Shown one piece after another: positions 1-8,812 of a stretch of DNA of 40,641 bases. The position numbers were made by a program, and so were the translations under genes. Positions within the stretch are counted from its first letter, which is position 1. Each line of letters begins with the position of its first letter. The notes below the pieces were generated by a model. It saw only the letters and a list, made by a program, of their open reading frames with translations. It had not been told where the DNA came from and did no database searches. Source of the DNA: Agrobacterium fabrum (GTDB lineage: Bacteria > Pseudomonadota > Alphaproteobacteria > Rhizobiales > Rhizobiaceae); the NCBI GenBank assembly GCA_003241215.1, contig QFOL01000007.1, positions 1-40,641 of the forward strand. Direction: 5' to 3'.

Positions 1-1077
1 GCGGAAATGCCGCCCGCCGCCGTCGGTGTCATCGACCTCAAGTCCCATGCCGTCCCCGTCGTGAGCGAGCTCCCGGGCCGCGTGGCGGCAACCCGTATCT
101 CCGAGGTCCGCGCCCGCGTGTCGGGCATCCTTCTTGAGCGGGTTTTCGAACAGGGCGCTCTCGTGAAGGCTGGCGATGTCCTGTACCGCATCGACCCGAA
201 GCTCTTCCGTGTCCGAGTGGCGAGCGCCGAGGCGTCGCTGCGCCGGGCCGAGGCGACCCGCCAGAACGCCCAGGTCCAGCTGGACAGGCAAAAGTCTCTG
301 CACCAGAAGAACGTCGCCAGCGCGGTGGATTACGATACGGCAGCCGTTAATCTAGCCCAGGCTGACGCCGACGTTGCCCTTGCGCAGGCCGCACTCGAGG
401 AAGCCAGGATCAATCTCGAGTATACCGACGTCCGCGCCCCGATTACGGGAGTGATCGGCGGCGCGCTCATCACCGAAGGCGCACTTGTGACTGCCGACGC
501 GACATCGAACCTCGCCCTCATCCAGCAGATCGATCCGGTCTACGCCGATTTCACCCAGTCGGCTCAGGAACTGCTCGGTCTCAAGCGGGCCGTGACTGAC
601 GGCACACTCGCCAGTCCAGCCCCCGGTCAGGCGAGTGTCGAACTCGTTTTCGACAGCGGCGAAGTGTACGGTCGGAAAGGCAGGCTGTTGTTCTCCAGTG
701 CCAACGTCGACGCGACGACAGGCCAAGTGACCTTACGGGCCGAGTTTCCCAATCCGACGGGCGATCTCCTCCCCGGCATGTACGTGCGTGTCCGCGTCGA
801 GCAGGCCATCCGGCAGAACACCATCACGGTCCCTCAGCGATCGATTCTGCGTACGCAGGACGGCAAGGCCAGGGTTTTCGTGGTGGAGGCCGGCGACATC
901 GCGAGGCTCCGCAATGTCGAGCTAGGCCAGTCACTCGGCCAGGAATGGGTCATCGAGCGTGGTCTGAAGGACGGCGAGAAGGTCGTCGTCGACGGAGTCC
1001 AGAAAGTCCAGTCCGACACCAAGGTCGCGCCGGAGCCGTGGACACCGAACTCACAGAATGCCTCGCAGGGCCAGTAA
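1..1077 (+). CDS. RND efflux periplasmic adaptor (AcrA/MexA type), 5' end cut off
   Basis: Membrane-fusion protein of a tripartite RND efflux pump; it links the inner-membrane pump to an outer-membrane channel in the periplasm. The frame is open from base 1, so the Met at base 7 is probably not the start. AcrA homologues are about 390 residues, and the roughly 35-40 missing residues would hold the lipoprotein signal. Visible in order: a barrel-sandwich/lipoyl half (VSGIL, GDVLYRIDP), a coiled-coil hairpin of Ala/Glu/Gln-rich heptads at about residues 75-135, the second lipoyl half (VRAPITGVIG), a beta-barrel region and a membrane-proximal domain ending near VVVDGVQKV. The pump gene follows after 9 bp, so the two are co-transcribed. 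Family assignment is firm; the drug substrates cannot be told from sequence. Confidence 0.93.
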   Translation, partial: AEMPPAAVGVIDLKSHAVPVVSELPGRVAATRISEVRARVSGILLERVFEQGALVKAGDVLYRIDPKLFRVRVASAEASLRRAEATRQNAQVQLDRQKSLHQKNVASAVDYDTAAVNLAQADADVALAQAALEEARINLEYTDVRAPITGVIGGALITEGALVTADATSNLALIQQIDPVYADFTQSAQELLGLKRAVTDGTLASPAPGQASVELVFDSGEVYGRKGRLLFSSANVDATTGQVTLRAEFPNPTGDLLPGMYVRVRVEQAIRQNTITVPQRSILRTQDGKARVFVVEAGDIARLRNVELGQSLGQEWVIERGLKDGEKVVVDGVQKVQSDTKVAPEPWTPNSQNASQGQ

Positions 1078-1086
1078 GGAAATATC

Positions 1087-4000
1087 ATGGCACAGTTCTT
1101 TATCAGCAGGCCGATCCTCGCCTGGGTCTTTGCGCTGTTCATCTCAATCGCAGGCATTATCGCCCTGCCCTTCCTGCCGATTGCGCAGTACCCCAAGGTC
1201 GCGCCTCCGCAGCTCACCATCTCGACGGCCTATCCGGGGGCATCGCCTCAGGAAATCTACCAGGGCGTGACGCGCCTGATAGAAGAGGAACTCAATGGTG
1301 TCAGCGGGATGATGTATTTCGAGTCGACCTCCGATACCTCGGGTTCCGTCAGTATCAACGCAACCTTCGAAGCGGGAACCAACATCGACCAGGCCTCGGT
1401 TGACGTCCAGAACGCCATCCGGCGCGTGGAATCGCGACTTCCGTCAGCCGTGACCTCGCAAGGGGTCACCGTCGAGGAAGCCGCATCTGGCTTCCTGATG
1501 ATGATCACGCTCACCTCGACCGACGGCAGCATGGACGAGGTCGCGCTCGGGGACTACTTGAACCGCAACGTGCTCGGGGAAATCCGCCGTCTTGACGGCG
1601 TCGGTCGCGCCCAGATGTTCGCCGCCCAGCGCGCTATGCGGGTATGGATCGATCCGGACAAGCTCGTTGGCCTCAACCTGACCGCAGGTGACGTCAACGC
1701 TGCCATCACCGCCCAGAACGCCCAAGTCGCCGCGGGACAAATCGGCGCGGCTCCAAACCCAGTCAGTCAGGACATGACGGCGACCGTGCTCGTGCAGGGC
1801 CAACTCTCCGATCCGAAGGCGTTTGGTAATATCATTCTGCGCGCCAATCCAGACGGAAGCGCGGTGCTCCTCAAGGATGTCGCGAAGATCGAACTCGGCG
1901 CGGAGAACTACAACTTCACAAGCCGCCTCAACGGGCAGCCGAGTGCCGCAGTCGGCATCCAGCTGTCTTCGGCGGGTAACGCCGTCGCGACCTCGACTGC
2001 CGTCAAGGCAAAGATGGACGAGTTATCACGCTTTTTTCCAAAGGGGGTAGAGTACGCCACGCCATATGATACCAGTCCCTTCGTTTCGGCATCGATCGAG
2101 AAAGTACTGCACACGTTGATCGAAGCCGTCGTCCTCGTCTTCATCGTGATGTTCGTCTTCCTGCAGAACTTCCGCTACACCGTGATCCCGACGCTCGTCG
2201 TTCCGGTGGCCCTGCTCGGGACCTGCGCGATCATGTACGCGACCGGCTTCTCAATCAACGTACTCACCATGTTCGCGATGGTTCTTGCCATCGGCATCCT
2301 GGTCGACGACGCGATCGTAGTGGTCGAGAACGTAGAGCGCATTATGGCCGAGGAAGGCCTCTCGCCCAAAGCGGCTACTCGCAAGGCGATGGGCCAGATC
2401 ACGGGCGCGATCCTCGGGATCACGCTGGTGCTCGCCTGCGTATTCATCCCGATGGCGTTCTTCCCCGGCTCGACAGGCATAATCTACCGCCAATTCTCAC
2501 TGACCATGGTCGTCTCGATCGCCTTCTCAGCCTTCCTGGCGCTGTCGCTGACGCCTGCCCTTTGCGCCACCTTCCTCAAGCCGATCCCCCAGGGACATCA
2601 CGAGAAGAAAGGGCTCGCTGGCTGGTTCAACCGCAATTTCAACAGTCTTACCAACGGCTACGTTAAGACCACCAGCGGCATGACCAAGCGCGCGGGTCGA
2701 ATGATGGTCATCTACTTCGCCCTGCTCGTGGGTCTCGGCTATCTATTCATCAGCCTGCCATCCGCCTTCGTACCCGCCGAAGACCAAGGCAACTTGCTCG
2801 TCGACATTCAGGGACCGCCGGAGGCCAGCGCCAACCGCACACAGGCATCAGTCGAGCAGATCGAGAAGATGTTCAGGGCCAAACCCGGCGTGAAGGACGT
2901 CATCGCTATTCAGGGCTTCAGCTTCTCGGGAAGCGGTGCAAACGCCGCTCTTATGTTCGTTACGCTCAAGGACTGGAGCGAACGTGGCGAAGGCAATTCC
3001 GCGCAGGAGATCGCGGACCGTGTGAACATGTCGCTGTTCGGCCTCAAGGACGCGACCAGCTATGCACTCTCGCCTCCTGCCATCGAAGGTTTTGGTGCCA
3101 CGGGCGGTTTCGCCTTCCGTCTCCAGGACCGCAACGGCGTCGGCCAGGCCGCGCTCTCGGCCGCCGCGGCAGAACTGATGGAGAGGGCCAGCCAGAGTCC
3201 TTTGCTCACAGGTATGCGAGTTGAAGGTCTCCCTGACGCCGCGCAGGTCCTCCTGGTCATAGACCGTGAGAAGGCGAACACGTTCGGCGTGACCTTCGCC
3301 GACATCAACAACACGATCACGGCAAACCTCGGGTCTTCGTATATCAACGATTTCCCCAACGCCGGACGCATGCAGCGCGTCATCGTGCAGGCGCAGGATC
3401 GCAGCCGCCTCCAAGTAGAGGACCTGCTCAAGCTCAACGTCCGCAACGCTGGCGGAGGCATGGTGCCACTGTCTTCCTTTGCCATAGCACAATGGCAGAA
3501 GGGCTCGCCGCAGATCGTCGGCTACAATGGCTATCCGACGATCCGCATCGCTGGCGAGCCCGCTCCAGGCAACTCCTCGGGCGCGGCCATCGCCGAAATG
3601 GAACGTCTCGCCGGAGAGATGCCCGAGGGCATCGGGTTTGAATGGACAGGCCAGTCGCTCGAGGAGATAAAGTCTGGTTCTCAAGCCCCGTTCCTGTTCG
3701 GCATCAGCCTTCTCTTCGTCTTCCTGTTGCTGGCAGGCCTTTACGAAAGCTGGTCGATACCGCTCTCGGTCATGCTCGTCGTGCCGCTCGGTGTCATCGG
3801 AAGCGTGCTTGCGGTCATGGCTGCGGGCATGCCGAACGACATCTACTTCAAGGTAGGCCTCATCGCCATCATCGGTCTGTCGGCGAAGAACGCGATCCTG
3901 ATCATCGAGTTTGCCAAGGATAACTACGCCGAGGGCAAACCGCTGCTGGAATCGGCGATAGAGGCTGCCCGACTGCGCTTCCGCCCAATCATCATGACCT

Positions 4001-4233
4001 CGCTGGCATTCACGCTCGGCGTGGTGCCGCTAGTCGTCGCGTCGGGTGCCAGCGCTGCCAGCCAAAATGCCATCGGCACGGCTGTTCTCGGCGGCATGAT
4101 ATCGGCGACCGTCCTCGCAATCTTCTTCGTCCCGGCCTTTTTCGTCTTCGTGCTCAAGCTAGTGAGAACGAAGCGGCCAGTCGGAGACGATTTGGAGGAC
4201 CGTCCTCAGGCCGCAACGACGGCCCATTCCTGA
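1087..4233 (+). CDS. RND multidrug efflux pump, AcrB/MexB (HAE1) family
   Basis: Inner-membrane proton-driven drug exporter of 1048 residues, the usual AcrB length. It starts MAQFFISRPILAW, the standard HAE1 N-terminal helix. The proton-relay Asp pair in TM4 falls at D407-D408 (ILVDDAIVVVENV), the same numbers as in E. coli AcrB, and the TM10 Lys is K934 (LSAKNAILIIEFAK). Two large periplasmic loops and twelve membrane segments can be followed, and the gene appears intact. The short gap after the adaptor gene and the lack of an outer-membrane factor gene downstream suggest that it uses a TolC-like channel encoded elsewhere. A fragment of a LysR regulator lies downstream on the opposite strand and may be the remains of a neighbouring regulator. 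A hairpin spans the stop codon. Confidence 0.96.
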   Translation: MAQFFISRPILAWVFALFISIAGIIALPFLPIAQYPKVAPPQLTISTAYPGASPQEIYQGVTRLIEEELNGVSGMMYFESTSDTSGSVSINATFEAGTNIDQASVDVQNAIRRVESRLPSAVTSQGVTVEEAASGFLMMITLTSTDGSMDEVALGDYLNRNVLGEIRRLDGVGRAQMFAAQRAMRVWIDPDKLVGLNLTAGDVNAAITAQNAQVAAGQIGAAPNPVSQDMTATVLVQGQLSDPKAFGNIILRANPDGSAVLLKDVAKIELGAENYNFTSRLNGQPSAAVGIQLSSAGNAVATSTAVKAKMDELSRFFPKGVEYATPYDTSPFVSASIEKVLHTLIEAVVLVFIVMFVFLQNFRYTVIPTLVVPVALLGTCAIMYATGFSINVLTMFAMVLAIGILVDDAIVVVENVERIMAEEGLSPKAATRKAMGQITGAILGITLVLACVFIPMAFFPGSTGIIYRQFSLTMVVSIAFSAFLALSLTPALCATFLKPIPQGHHEKKGLAGWFNRNFNSLTNGYVKTTSGMTKRAGRMMVIYFALLVGLGYLFISLPSAFVPAEDQGNLLVDIQGPPEASANRTQASVEQIEKMFRAKPGVKDVIAIQGFSFSGSGANAALMFVTLKDWSERGEGNSAQEIADRVNMSLFGLKDATSYALSPPAIEGFGATGGFAFRLQDRNGVGQAALSAAAAELMERASQSPLLTGMRVEGLPDAAQVLLVIDREKANTFGVTFADINNTITANLGSSYINDFPNAGRMQRVIVQAQDRSRLQVEDLLKLNVRNAGGGMVPLSSFAIAQWQKGSPQIVGYNGYPTIRIAGEPAPGNSSGAAIAEMERLAGEMPEGIGFEWTGQSLEEIKSGSQAPFLFGISLLFVFLLLAGLYESWSIPLSVMLVVPLGVIGSVLAVMAAGMPNDIYFKVGLIAIIGLSAKNAILIIEFAKDNYAEGKPLLESAIEAARLRFRPIIMTSLAFTLGVVPLVVASGASAASQNAIGTAVLGGMISATVLAIFFVPAFFVFVLKLVRTKRPVGDDLEDRPQAATTAHS

Positions 4234-4245
4234 TGGGATGGGCCG
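4220..4245 (+). terminator. Hairpin enclosing the RND pump stop codon
   Basis: An 11-bp stem (CGGCCCATTCC pairing with GGGATGGGCCG, one G-T pair) has a four-base TGAT loop that contains the pump's TGA stop. No T-run follows, so it may stabilise the mRNA 3' end or act as a weak terminator rather than a classical intrinsic one. Confidence 0.45.
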
Positions 4246-4439
4246 CAACCTGAGCTTCCGCTAGAGAAGTCATTGGCGGCACTTACACGGAAGATCTCAC
4301 TTCTCCAGAAATTTCATCGATCTGGTTCTGCGCAGTTGATGCAGGCCCATCATGCGTGACCTCAACCAGCTCGATAGGTGGGCCAGCAACGGCCGATCAC
4401 TAAACACGGGCGGAGAATGCCGCTGGCGTTGCTCGTGCG

Positions 4440-4622
4440 TTATGCCCGGAATCGCAGCGCATCGACGACAGCGGCGAATGCCGGAGAGGTATGCCTTCGG
4501 TTAGGGTAGTACAGGTGATAGCCCGCAAACGGCTCGCACCAGTCTTCCAGAACCCGAATTAAATCCCCCCTTCGGACCTCGTCCACCACCTGGTCCTCGG
4601 GCATATACGCCAAACTGAGCAA
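4440..4622 (-). pseudogene. LysR-family regulator, C-terminal fragment only
   Basis: About 60 residues matching the end of the LysR substrate-binding domain: [13 protein letters not shown], then a Leu/Val-Arg-rich strand, then [18 protein letters not shown] and a final helix. A full LysR protein is about 300 residues; the helix-turn-helix and most of the effector domain are missing. The apparent first codon is TTG and carries no ribosome-binding site, so it is only an in-frame Leu. The frame stops resembling LysR upstream of about 4613-4628, exactly where the truncated atpB begins on the other strand. I infer a deletion or recombination breakpoint, leaving a non-functional remnant. Its stop at 4440 is intact. 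Confidence 0.8.
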
Positions 4623-4626
4623 GCGT

Positions 4627-5223
4627 ATGGTCGTTCCGGGCCGCTGGCAGTCTAGTGCCGAGATGCTCTACGAGTTTGTCGCCAAGGCACTACGCGATAA
4701 TGCAGGTAAGGAGGGAATGCGGTTCTTCCCCTTCGTGTTTTCCCTCTTCATGTTCATCCTGGTGGCGAACATGATTGGCATGTTTCCTTACGCGTTTACG
4801 GTCACCGCCCAGATCATCGTAACCTTTGGGCTTGCGATGCTGGTCTTTCTGACCGTGACGCTGTATGGCTTCTTCAAGCATGGTTTCGGTTTCCTTCGGC
4901 TCTTCAAGCCCGACGGTGTTCCTGCCGTATTGGCTCCGATTATCATCCCGATCGAGATCATCTCCTTCCTGTCGCGCCCCATCAGCCACTCCGTGCGATT
5001 GTTCGCAGTCATGCTGGCGGGCCACATCACCCTCAAGGTATTTGCAGGCTTTGTCGCATCGCTGGGTGGAATGGGCGCATTGGGCATCTTGGGTGCAACC
5101 ATGCCTCTGTTGATGACCGTCGCCATCACAGCCCTGGAATTCCTGATGGCAACCATCCAGGCTTATGTATTCACGATGCTAACTTGCATGTACCTGAATG
5201 ATGCCCTGCATCCCGGTCACTGA
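4627..5223 (+). pseudogene. Extra atpB-like ATP synthase subunit a, N-terminus missing
   Basis: 198 residues clearly homologous to F0F1 ATP synthase subunit a from the VPGRWQS region to the C-terminal [11 protein letters not shown]. Alphaproteobacterial AtpB is about 250 residues, so roughly the first 45-50, including the first membrane helix, are gone. The essential Arg of the proton path is present (R124 in SHSVRLFA; E. coli aR210). The nearly invariant Asn four residues later (aN214) is Val here (V128). There is no convincing ribosome-binding site before the ATG, and no atpE, atpF or other ATP synthase gene is adjacent. I read this as a stranded fragment of a second atp operon brought in by rearrangement. 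It could still be translated, but a working subunit is unlikely. Confidence 0.8.
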
Positions 5224-5238
5224 CCTCGTCCAAGCCCG

Positions 5239-5272
5239 CAGACGTTCGCGAGGACACTTTCGCGGACGTCTG
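5239..5272 (+). terminator. Hairpin downstream of the atpB fragment
   Basis: A 13-bp stem with one G-T pair (CAGACGTTCGCGA against TCGCGGACGTCTG) and an 8-base loop starts 16 bp after the atpB stop. No T-run follows. Its position suggests it was the natural 3' end of the donor gene. Confidence 0.45.
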
Positions 5273-5352
5273 TTGCGGTCAGTCCGGCGTTGAGGCCAAT
5301 CTTGCACCCCACGTATCTTAGGGCGGAAGCAACCCAATATTGGACGCATCCA

Positions 5353-5414
5353 GATCCCGACGGAAACCTCCAGCGGGCTGACCCCGACCGGTATTCAACA
5401 GGTTTCCGTGGATC
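5353..5414. repeat. Imperfect inverted repeat in the gap between atpB fragment and permease operon
   Basis: Left arm GATCC-CG-ACGGAAACCT and right arm AGGTTTCCGTGGATC pair over 15 bp with a two-base bulge, around a 30-base centre. The surrounding 5273-5451 holds no gene that I recognise. It could be a remnant of a mobile element or a structured RNA end; the sequence does not decide. Confidence 0.4.
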
Positions 5415-5451
5415 TGATCGGGCCCCGATAACAATTCGAGGAGGGGGCTGG

Positions 5452-5481
5452 AAAAAGAGCCGGCGTGCAACACGCCGGCTC
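5452..5481 (-). terminator. Intrinsic terminator of the permease operon
   Basis: A perfect 11-bp stem (GAGCCGGCGTG against CACGCCGGCTC) with a CAA loop is followed on the minus strand by five T residues. It lies 14 bp beyond the permease stop and closes the minus-strand operon. Confidence 0.85.
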
Positions 5482-5495
5482 TCGATGGAGGACGG

Positions 5496-6995
5496 TCAGC
5501 GCAGCACTTCTGCGCCCTTGTCAGCGTCCAGGATAGCATCGACAGAGATCATGTCGGGCATCTTGAGTGCCTTGGGGCCGCCACGCGTGGCAAGAAGATA
5601 AACAAGGTAAACCACACCGATCGCGAACATGATCGCCACATACGACCACGGCTTGGAGAACGAGGCATCGCGGAAGATGGCCAGTTCGAAGGCCAGCCAT
5701 ACAATCGCAACCACAAGAACCGGGGTTTCCCATGCGCCGAGACGGAAGCCCTGGCTTGGGGGAAGATTGTTACGCTGGAAGGCGTAGATCAAAACCGTCA
5801 CCGCATAGATGATCGCCGGAAGCAGGGTCGCTGCGGAGAACAGGGCAAACAGCGCATCTGTCTGTTTTGCAAACAGCGCGAGAATGACCTGACCGACCAC
5901 CGCCATGAATACCGTCGCGTTGACCGGAGTTTTGAGCGTCGGGCTGATGCGATGCCAGAGCTGCCAGCCGGGGAAACGCTCGTCACGCGACATTGCCCAA
6001 ACAAGGCGGGTGCCGCTGAGCAGGATGACAAGACCGCATGAAAAAATTGAGATCACGACCAGAACCAGCAACAGGTTGCCGAGGATCGGACCAAGCACGC
6101 GGTTGATGACGTCGGCAATCGGCGTGGAGGAACCGCTGAGGGCGGTCGGATCGCCGAGCAGGGCGGTAACGGCAAGGAGGAAAAGCATCCCGATCACGCC
6201 AAGGCTGAGGACGGCCTGCCACATTGCCTTTGGAACGACACGCGCCGGGTCCCGTGTTTCTTCGGCGAGATTTGCAGCGGACTCGAAACCCACGATCGTG
6301 AAAGCACCGAGCAGGGTGCCCATGATCCAGGGGCCAACGCTCGTGAGCGTTCCGAAGGAATAATATCCTTCCTGGGCAATGGTCCCGCTGCTGAAGAGGT
6401 TCGAGAAATCGAGTTCGTTATTATACGCGCCGACACCGAACAGCAGCACGACAAGGCCGATCATTCCGATCAACTGGATCGTCACGGCGACGGCATTGAA
6501 TTTCTGCGTAAACTTCGTCGAGAACGCGATCATTATCGCCTGGGCGATGATTACCAGGCTGGTGATCCACCAGGCGTTTTCGGCCGTGCCCTCGTAACTC
6601 AACAGCACGGGTAGAACAGTCGATGCGATCGTATAATCCACGGCCACCAGCACGACGGCAAGGAAGGTGAAACCGATCCAGCCCATGATCCAGCCGAACA
6701 CGGGATTGGTGAGGCGGGATGCCCATTGATAGATGTAACCCGTGACGGGGATACGAGCGGCGAGCGAGCCGATGATCAGGGCGACCATCAACTGGCCGAT
6801 GACGACAACAGGCCAGGTCCAGATGCCCATGGGGCCGGATGTCGAGAGCATCGCGCCATAGGCGGTAAAAATACCCGTGGCGATCGATACGAAACCGAAG
6901 GCTACGGCGAACGACTGAAAAGGCGTCACATCCCGTTTCAGGTGATCGTGATCGGTCTGTCCCGGCACCGGTCCGGACTTGGTGGCGATTGTCAT
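5496..6995 (-). CDS. APC-family amino acid/amine permease
   Basis: Inner-membrane secondary transporter of 499 residues with about twelve hydrophobic segments and the APC consensus near the N-terminus (DVTPFQSFAVAFGFVS, then GPMGIWTWPVVVIGQ). TM6 carries GFESAANLAEETRDP, typical of the amino acid/choline-type APC branch, which imports amino acids, GABA, choline or related amines with protons. The start is taken at 6995 because AAGGGGA lies about 5 bases before this ATG; a longer reading frame adds 20 unlikely charged residues. It is the last gene of the operon, 26 bp after the DUF1937 gene, and is followed by a clear terminator. An amine-type permease next to a glycerol-type kinase and dehydrogenases is unexpected. 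The substrate is unknown. Confidence 0.9.
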   Translation of the reverse strand: MTIATKSGPVPGQTDHDHLKRDVTPFQSFAVAFGFVSIATGIFTAYGAMLSTSGPMGIWTWPVVVIGQLMVALIIGSLAARIPVTGYIYQWASRLTNPVFGWIMGWIGFTFLAVVLVAVDYTIASTVLPVLLSYEGTAENAWWITSLVIIAQAIMIAFSTKFTQKFNAVAVTIQLIGMIGLVVLLFGVGAYNNELDFSNLFSSGTIAQEGYYSFGTLTSVGPWIMGTLLGAFTIVGFESAANLAEETRDPARVVPKAMWQAVLSLGVIGMLFLLAVTALLGDPTALSGSSTPIADVINRVLGPILGNLLLVLVVISIFSCGLVILLSGTRLVWAMSRDERFPGWQLWHRISPTLKTPVNATVFMAVVGQVILALFAKQTDALFALFSAATLLPAIIYAVTVLIYAFQRNNLPPSQGFRLGAWETPVLVVAIVWLAFELAIFRDASFSKPWSYVAIMFAIGVVYLVYLLATRGGPKALKMPDMISVDAILDADKGAEVLR

Positions 6996-7021
6996 TTTAT
7001 TCCCCTTTTTTCTCTCAAACG

Positions 7022-7381
7022 TCAGTTCGCGAATTCGTGTTCGATCTCGCTCCAAAGGCTGACGCGTTGTCCCTTGGATTTGAAAAACTCCATTTCACGC
7101 TTCACGCCGGCGCTTTCCTGCCAGCCGGGACCATCGATCACGACGATCTCGTCCATGGCTTCCATGAAGACCTGATCGATTGGAGCCCACAGTCTGCCGA
7201 TACCGGCCTTGTCGAGATCTGGGAGATGGCCGTTGATCGGGTGAGACATCGAAATCTGGCTGAAGACGGCCGATCCGCTGCGGGCAATCCTGGCCGCCAC
7301 GGCATTGGCTTCGTGGTACCGTTTTTCCACGACTTCGCGGTCCGCGTGGCCGTAAGGGCCAGCGAGAAAAATCTTTCTCAT
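7022..7381 (-). CDS. DUF1937 family protein (nucleoside deoxyribosyltransferase-like fold)
   Basis: A small 119-residue protein beginning MRKIFLAGPYGH. The motif FLAGPYxH at the N-terminus and the acidic MDEIVVIDGPGWQESAGVKREMEF region match DUF1937, which by fold is related to nucleoside 2-deoxyribosyltransferases; the biochemical role of the family is not established. GGAGAAT lies just before the ATG. It sits 36 bp after the kinase gene and 26 bp before the permease gene, so it is part of the same transcript. That suggests a role in handling the operon's substrate, perhaps as a glycosidase/transferase-like enzyme, but this is inference. Confidence 0.8.
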   Translation of the reverse strand: MRKIFLAGPYGHADREVVEKRYHEANAVAARIARSGSAVFSQISMSHPINGHLPDLDKAGIGRLWAPIDQVFMEAMDEIVVIDGPGWQESAGVKREMEFFKSKGQRVSLWSEIEHEFAN

Positions 7382-7417
7382 TGTATTCTCCGAATATTCG
7401 AACGCTAGGTTAGGACG

Positions 7418-8812
7418 TCAGCTTCGCCAGCCTCGTGCCCTTTCAACAGCTCTGGCAAACAAAGCATGGTGTTCATCGGTAACTGATCCGTCAGGTTCGA
7501 AACGGGCATGTTTTGCCCGTGCCGCACTGACGTCCAGACCGCAGAATTCGGCAAGTCCCAATGCTGTCAGCTCATGCATCGACGGCACCGTAATCGAGCG
7601 CTTGCTCGCCGAAGCGAGGAACTGGCCAAAATAGGGGCTTTGCGACAGGCCGCCGTCAATCGAGATGCTCGGACCGAGATCGGTGACTTCCGACGCCGCC
7701 TTAATCAATCCTACGGTCAGCATCGCGATGCCCTCGAGAACCGCCCGGACAAGATCGCGGCGATCGGTCGCGTGGTCCATGCCGATGAACAGCGGAGCAG
7801 CCGTGCGGTCCCAGTAAGGTGCGGCGAGGCCCGAGAGCGCCGGGACAAAAACAATCCCCCGGCTGAGCGCGGACGGCCCTTCGAAGACACCGAGCTCTTC
7901 CAGTGCCGAATAGAGACCGATATTGCGGGCCCATTCCAAAGCCGAACCGGCGTCGTAAACGCCGCCCTCGATTGCATAGGTCGTGCCACCCTCCTGGAGC
8001 GCCCAGGCAACCGTTGGCAGAAGCTCCGACTGGGGTGGCCGTTCCGAACCACTCACCGCCAGAAGGAAGGCACCCGTTCCAAAGGTGATCTTGCAGTCGC
8101 CGGGGTTCCGGCATCCATGCCCGAACAGCGCGGCCTGCTGATCGACAATGGATGCCTTGACGGGAATACCGTTGATCTTGCCGAAGTCATCATTGACGTT
8201 GGCGATCCGGGGAAGGCACTCTTTTGGCACTCCGTGAAGCGCGCAGAGTTCGTCGCTCCACGCACCTGTCGCGAGATCGAGAAGGCCCGTGCGCGAAGCC
8301 GTTGCCAGATCGGTCGCAAAAACGCCGGCAAGCGAATCGAGGAAGAAGGCGTCCGTTGTACCGAGACGCAGACGGCCTGCTTTTTGCGCTTCCGCAATGT
8401 GGGGAACGTGACGGATAAGCCAGGCAAGCTTGCTTGCCGAAAAATACGGATCGAGCGGCAGACCGCAGATGCGCTTCGAGGTTTCCTCGGCTTCCGGCCC
8501 GAGATCGGCGAGATACCTTGCCGTCCGCGAATCCTGCCAGACGATAACGGGCGACAATGCTTCCCTGGTCTCCGCGTCCCAGGCGATGCAGCTTTCACCC
8601 TGGTTGGCGATAGCAACCGCATCGACCTTTCCCGCCGCGTCGAGGACCGTCAGAATATTCTTGAGAAGTTCGTGCGGATCATGCTCGACCCATCCAGCGA
8701 AGGGATGCTCCTGCCCGTGTTTGCGGCTGGCGACGATCTTCCAGTCTCCGCCGTCCTCTACAACGAGGCAACGTGTGGATGTCGTACCCTGGTCAATGGA
8801 TGCAATACGCAT
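7418..8812 (-). CDS. FGGY-family carbohydrate kinase, glycerol-kinase-like
   Basis: An ATP-dependent kinase of 464 residues. N-terminal DQGTTSTR (residues 7-14) is the FGGY phosphate-binding loop, with DQQAALFG (catalytic Asp224) and TFGTGAFLL further on. Compared from memory with E. coli GlpK, the glycerol contacts Glu84, Trp103, Tyr135, Asp245 and Phe270 correspond to E73, W92, Y123, D224 and F249. Arg83, however, is Gly72 (ANQGES instead of NQRET). This argues against plain glycerol and for a bulkier or differently charged polyol or amino-polyol. The start has GAGGAAGG upstream and directly follows the stop of the oxidoreductase gene (TGA then ATG), so translation is coupled. It should act in the cytoplasm, trapping the imported substrate as a phosphate. 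Confidence 0.92.
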   Translation of the reverse strand: MRIASIDQGTTSTRCLVVEDGGDWKIVASRKHGQEHPFAGWVEHDPHELLKNILTVLDAAGKVDAVAIANQGESCIAWDAETREALSPVIVWQDSRTARYLADLGPEAEETSKRICGLPLDPYFSASKLAWLIRHVPHIAEAQKAGRLRLGTTDAFFLDSLAGVFATDLATASRTGLLDLATGAWSDELCALHGVPKECLPRIANVNDDFGKINGIPVKASIVDQQAALFGHGCRNPGDCKITFGTGAFLLAVSGSERPPQSELLPTVAWALQEGGTTYAIEGGVYDAGSALEWARNIGLYSALEELGVFEGPSALSRGIVFVPALSGLAAPYWDRTAAPLFIGMDHATDRRDLVRAVLEGIAMLTVGLIKAASEVTDLGPSISIDGGLSQSPYFGQFLASASKRSITVPSMHELTALGLAEFCGLDVSAARAKHARFEPDGSVTDEHHALFARAVERARGWRS

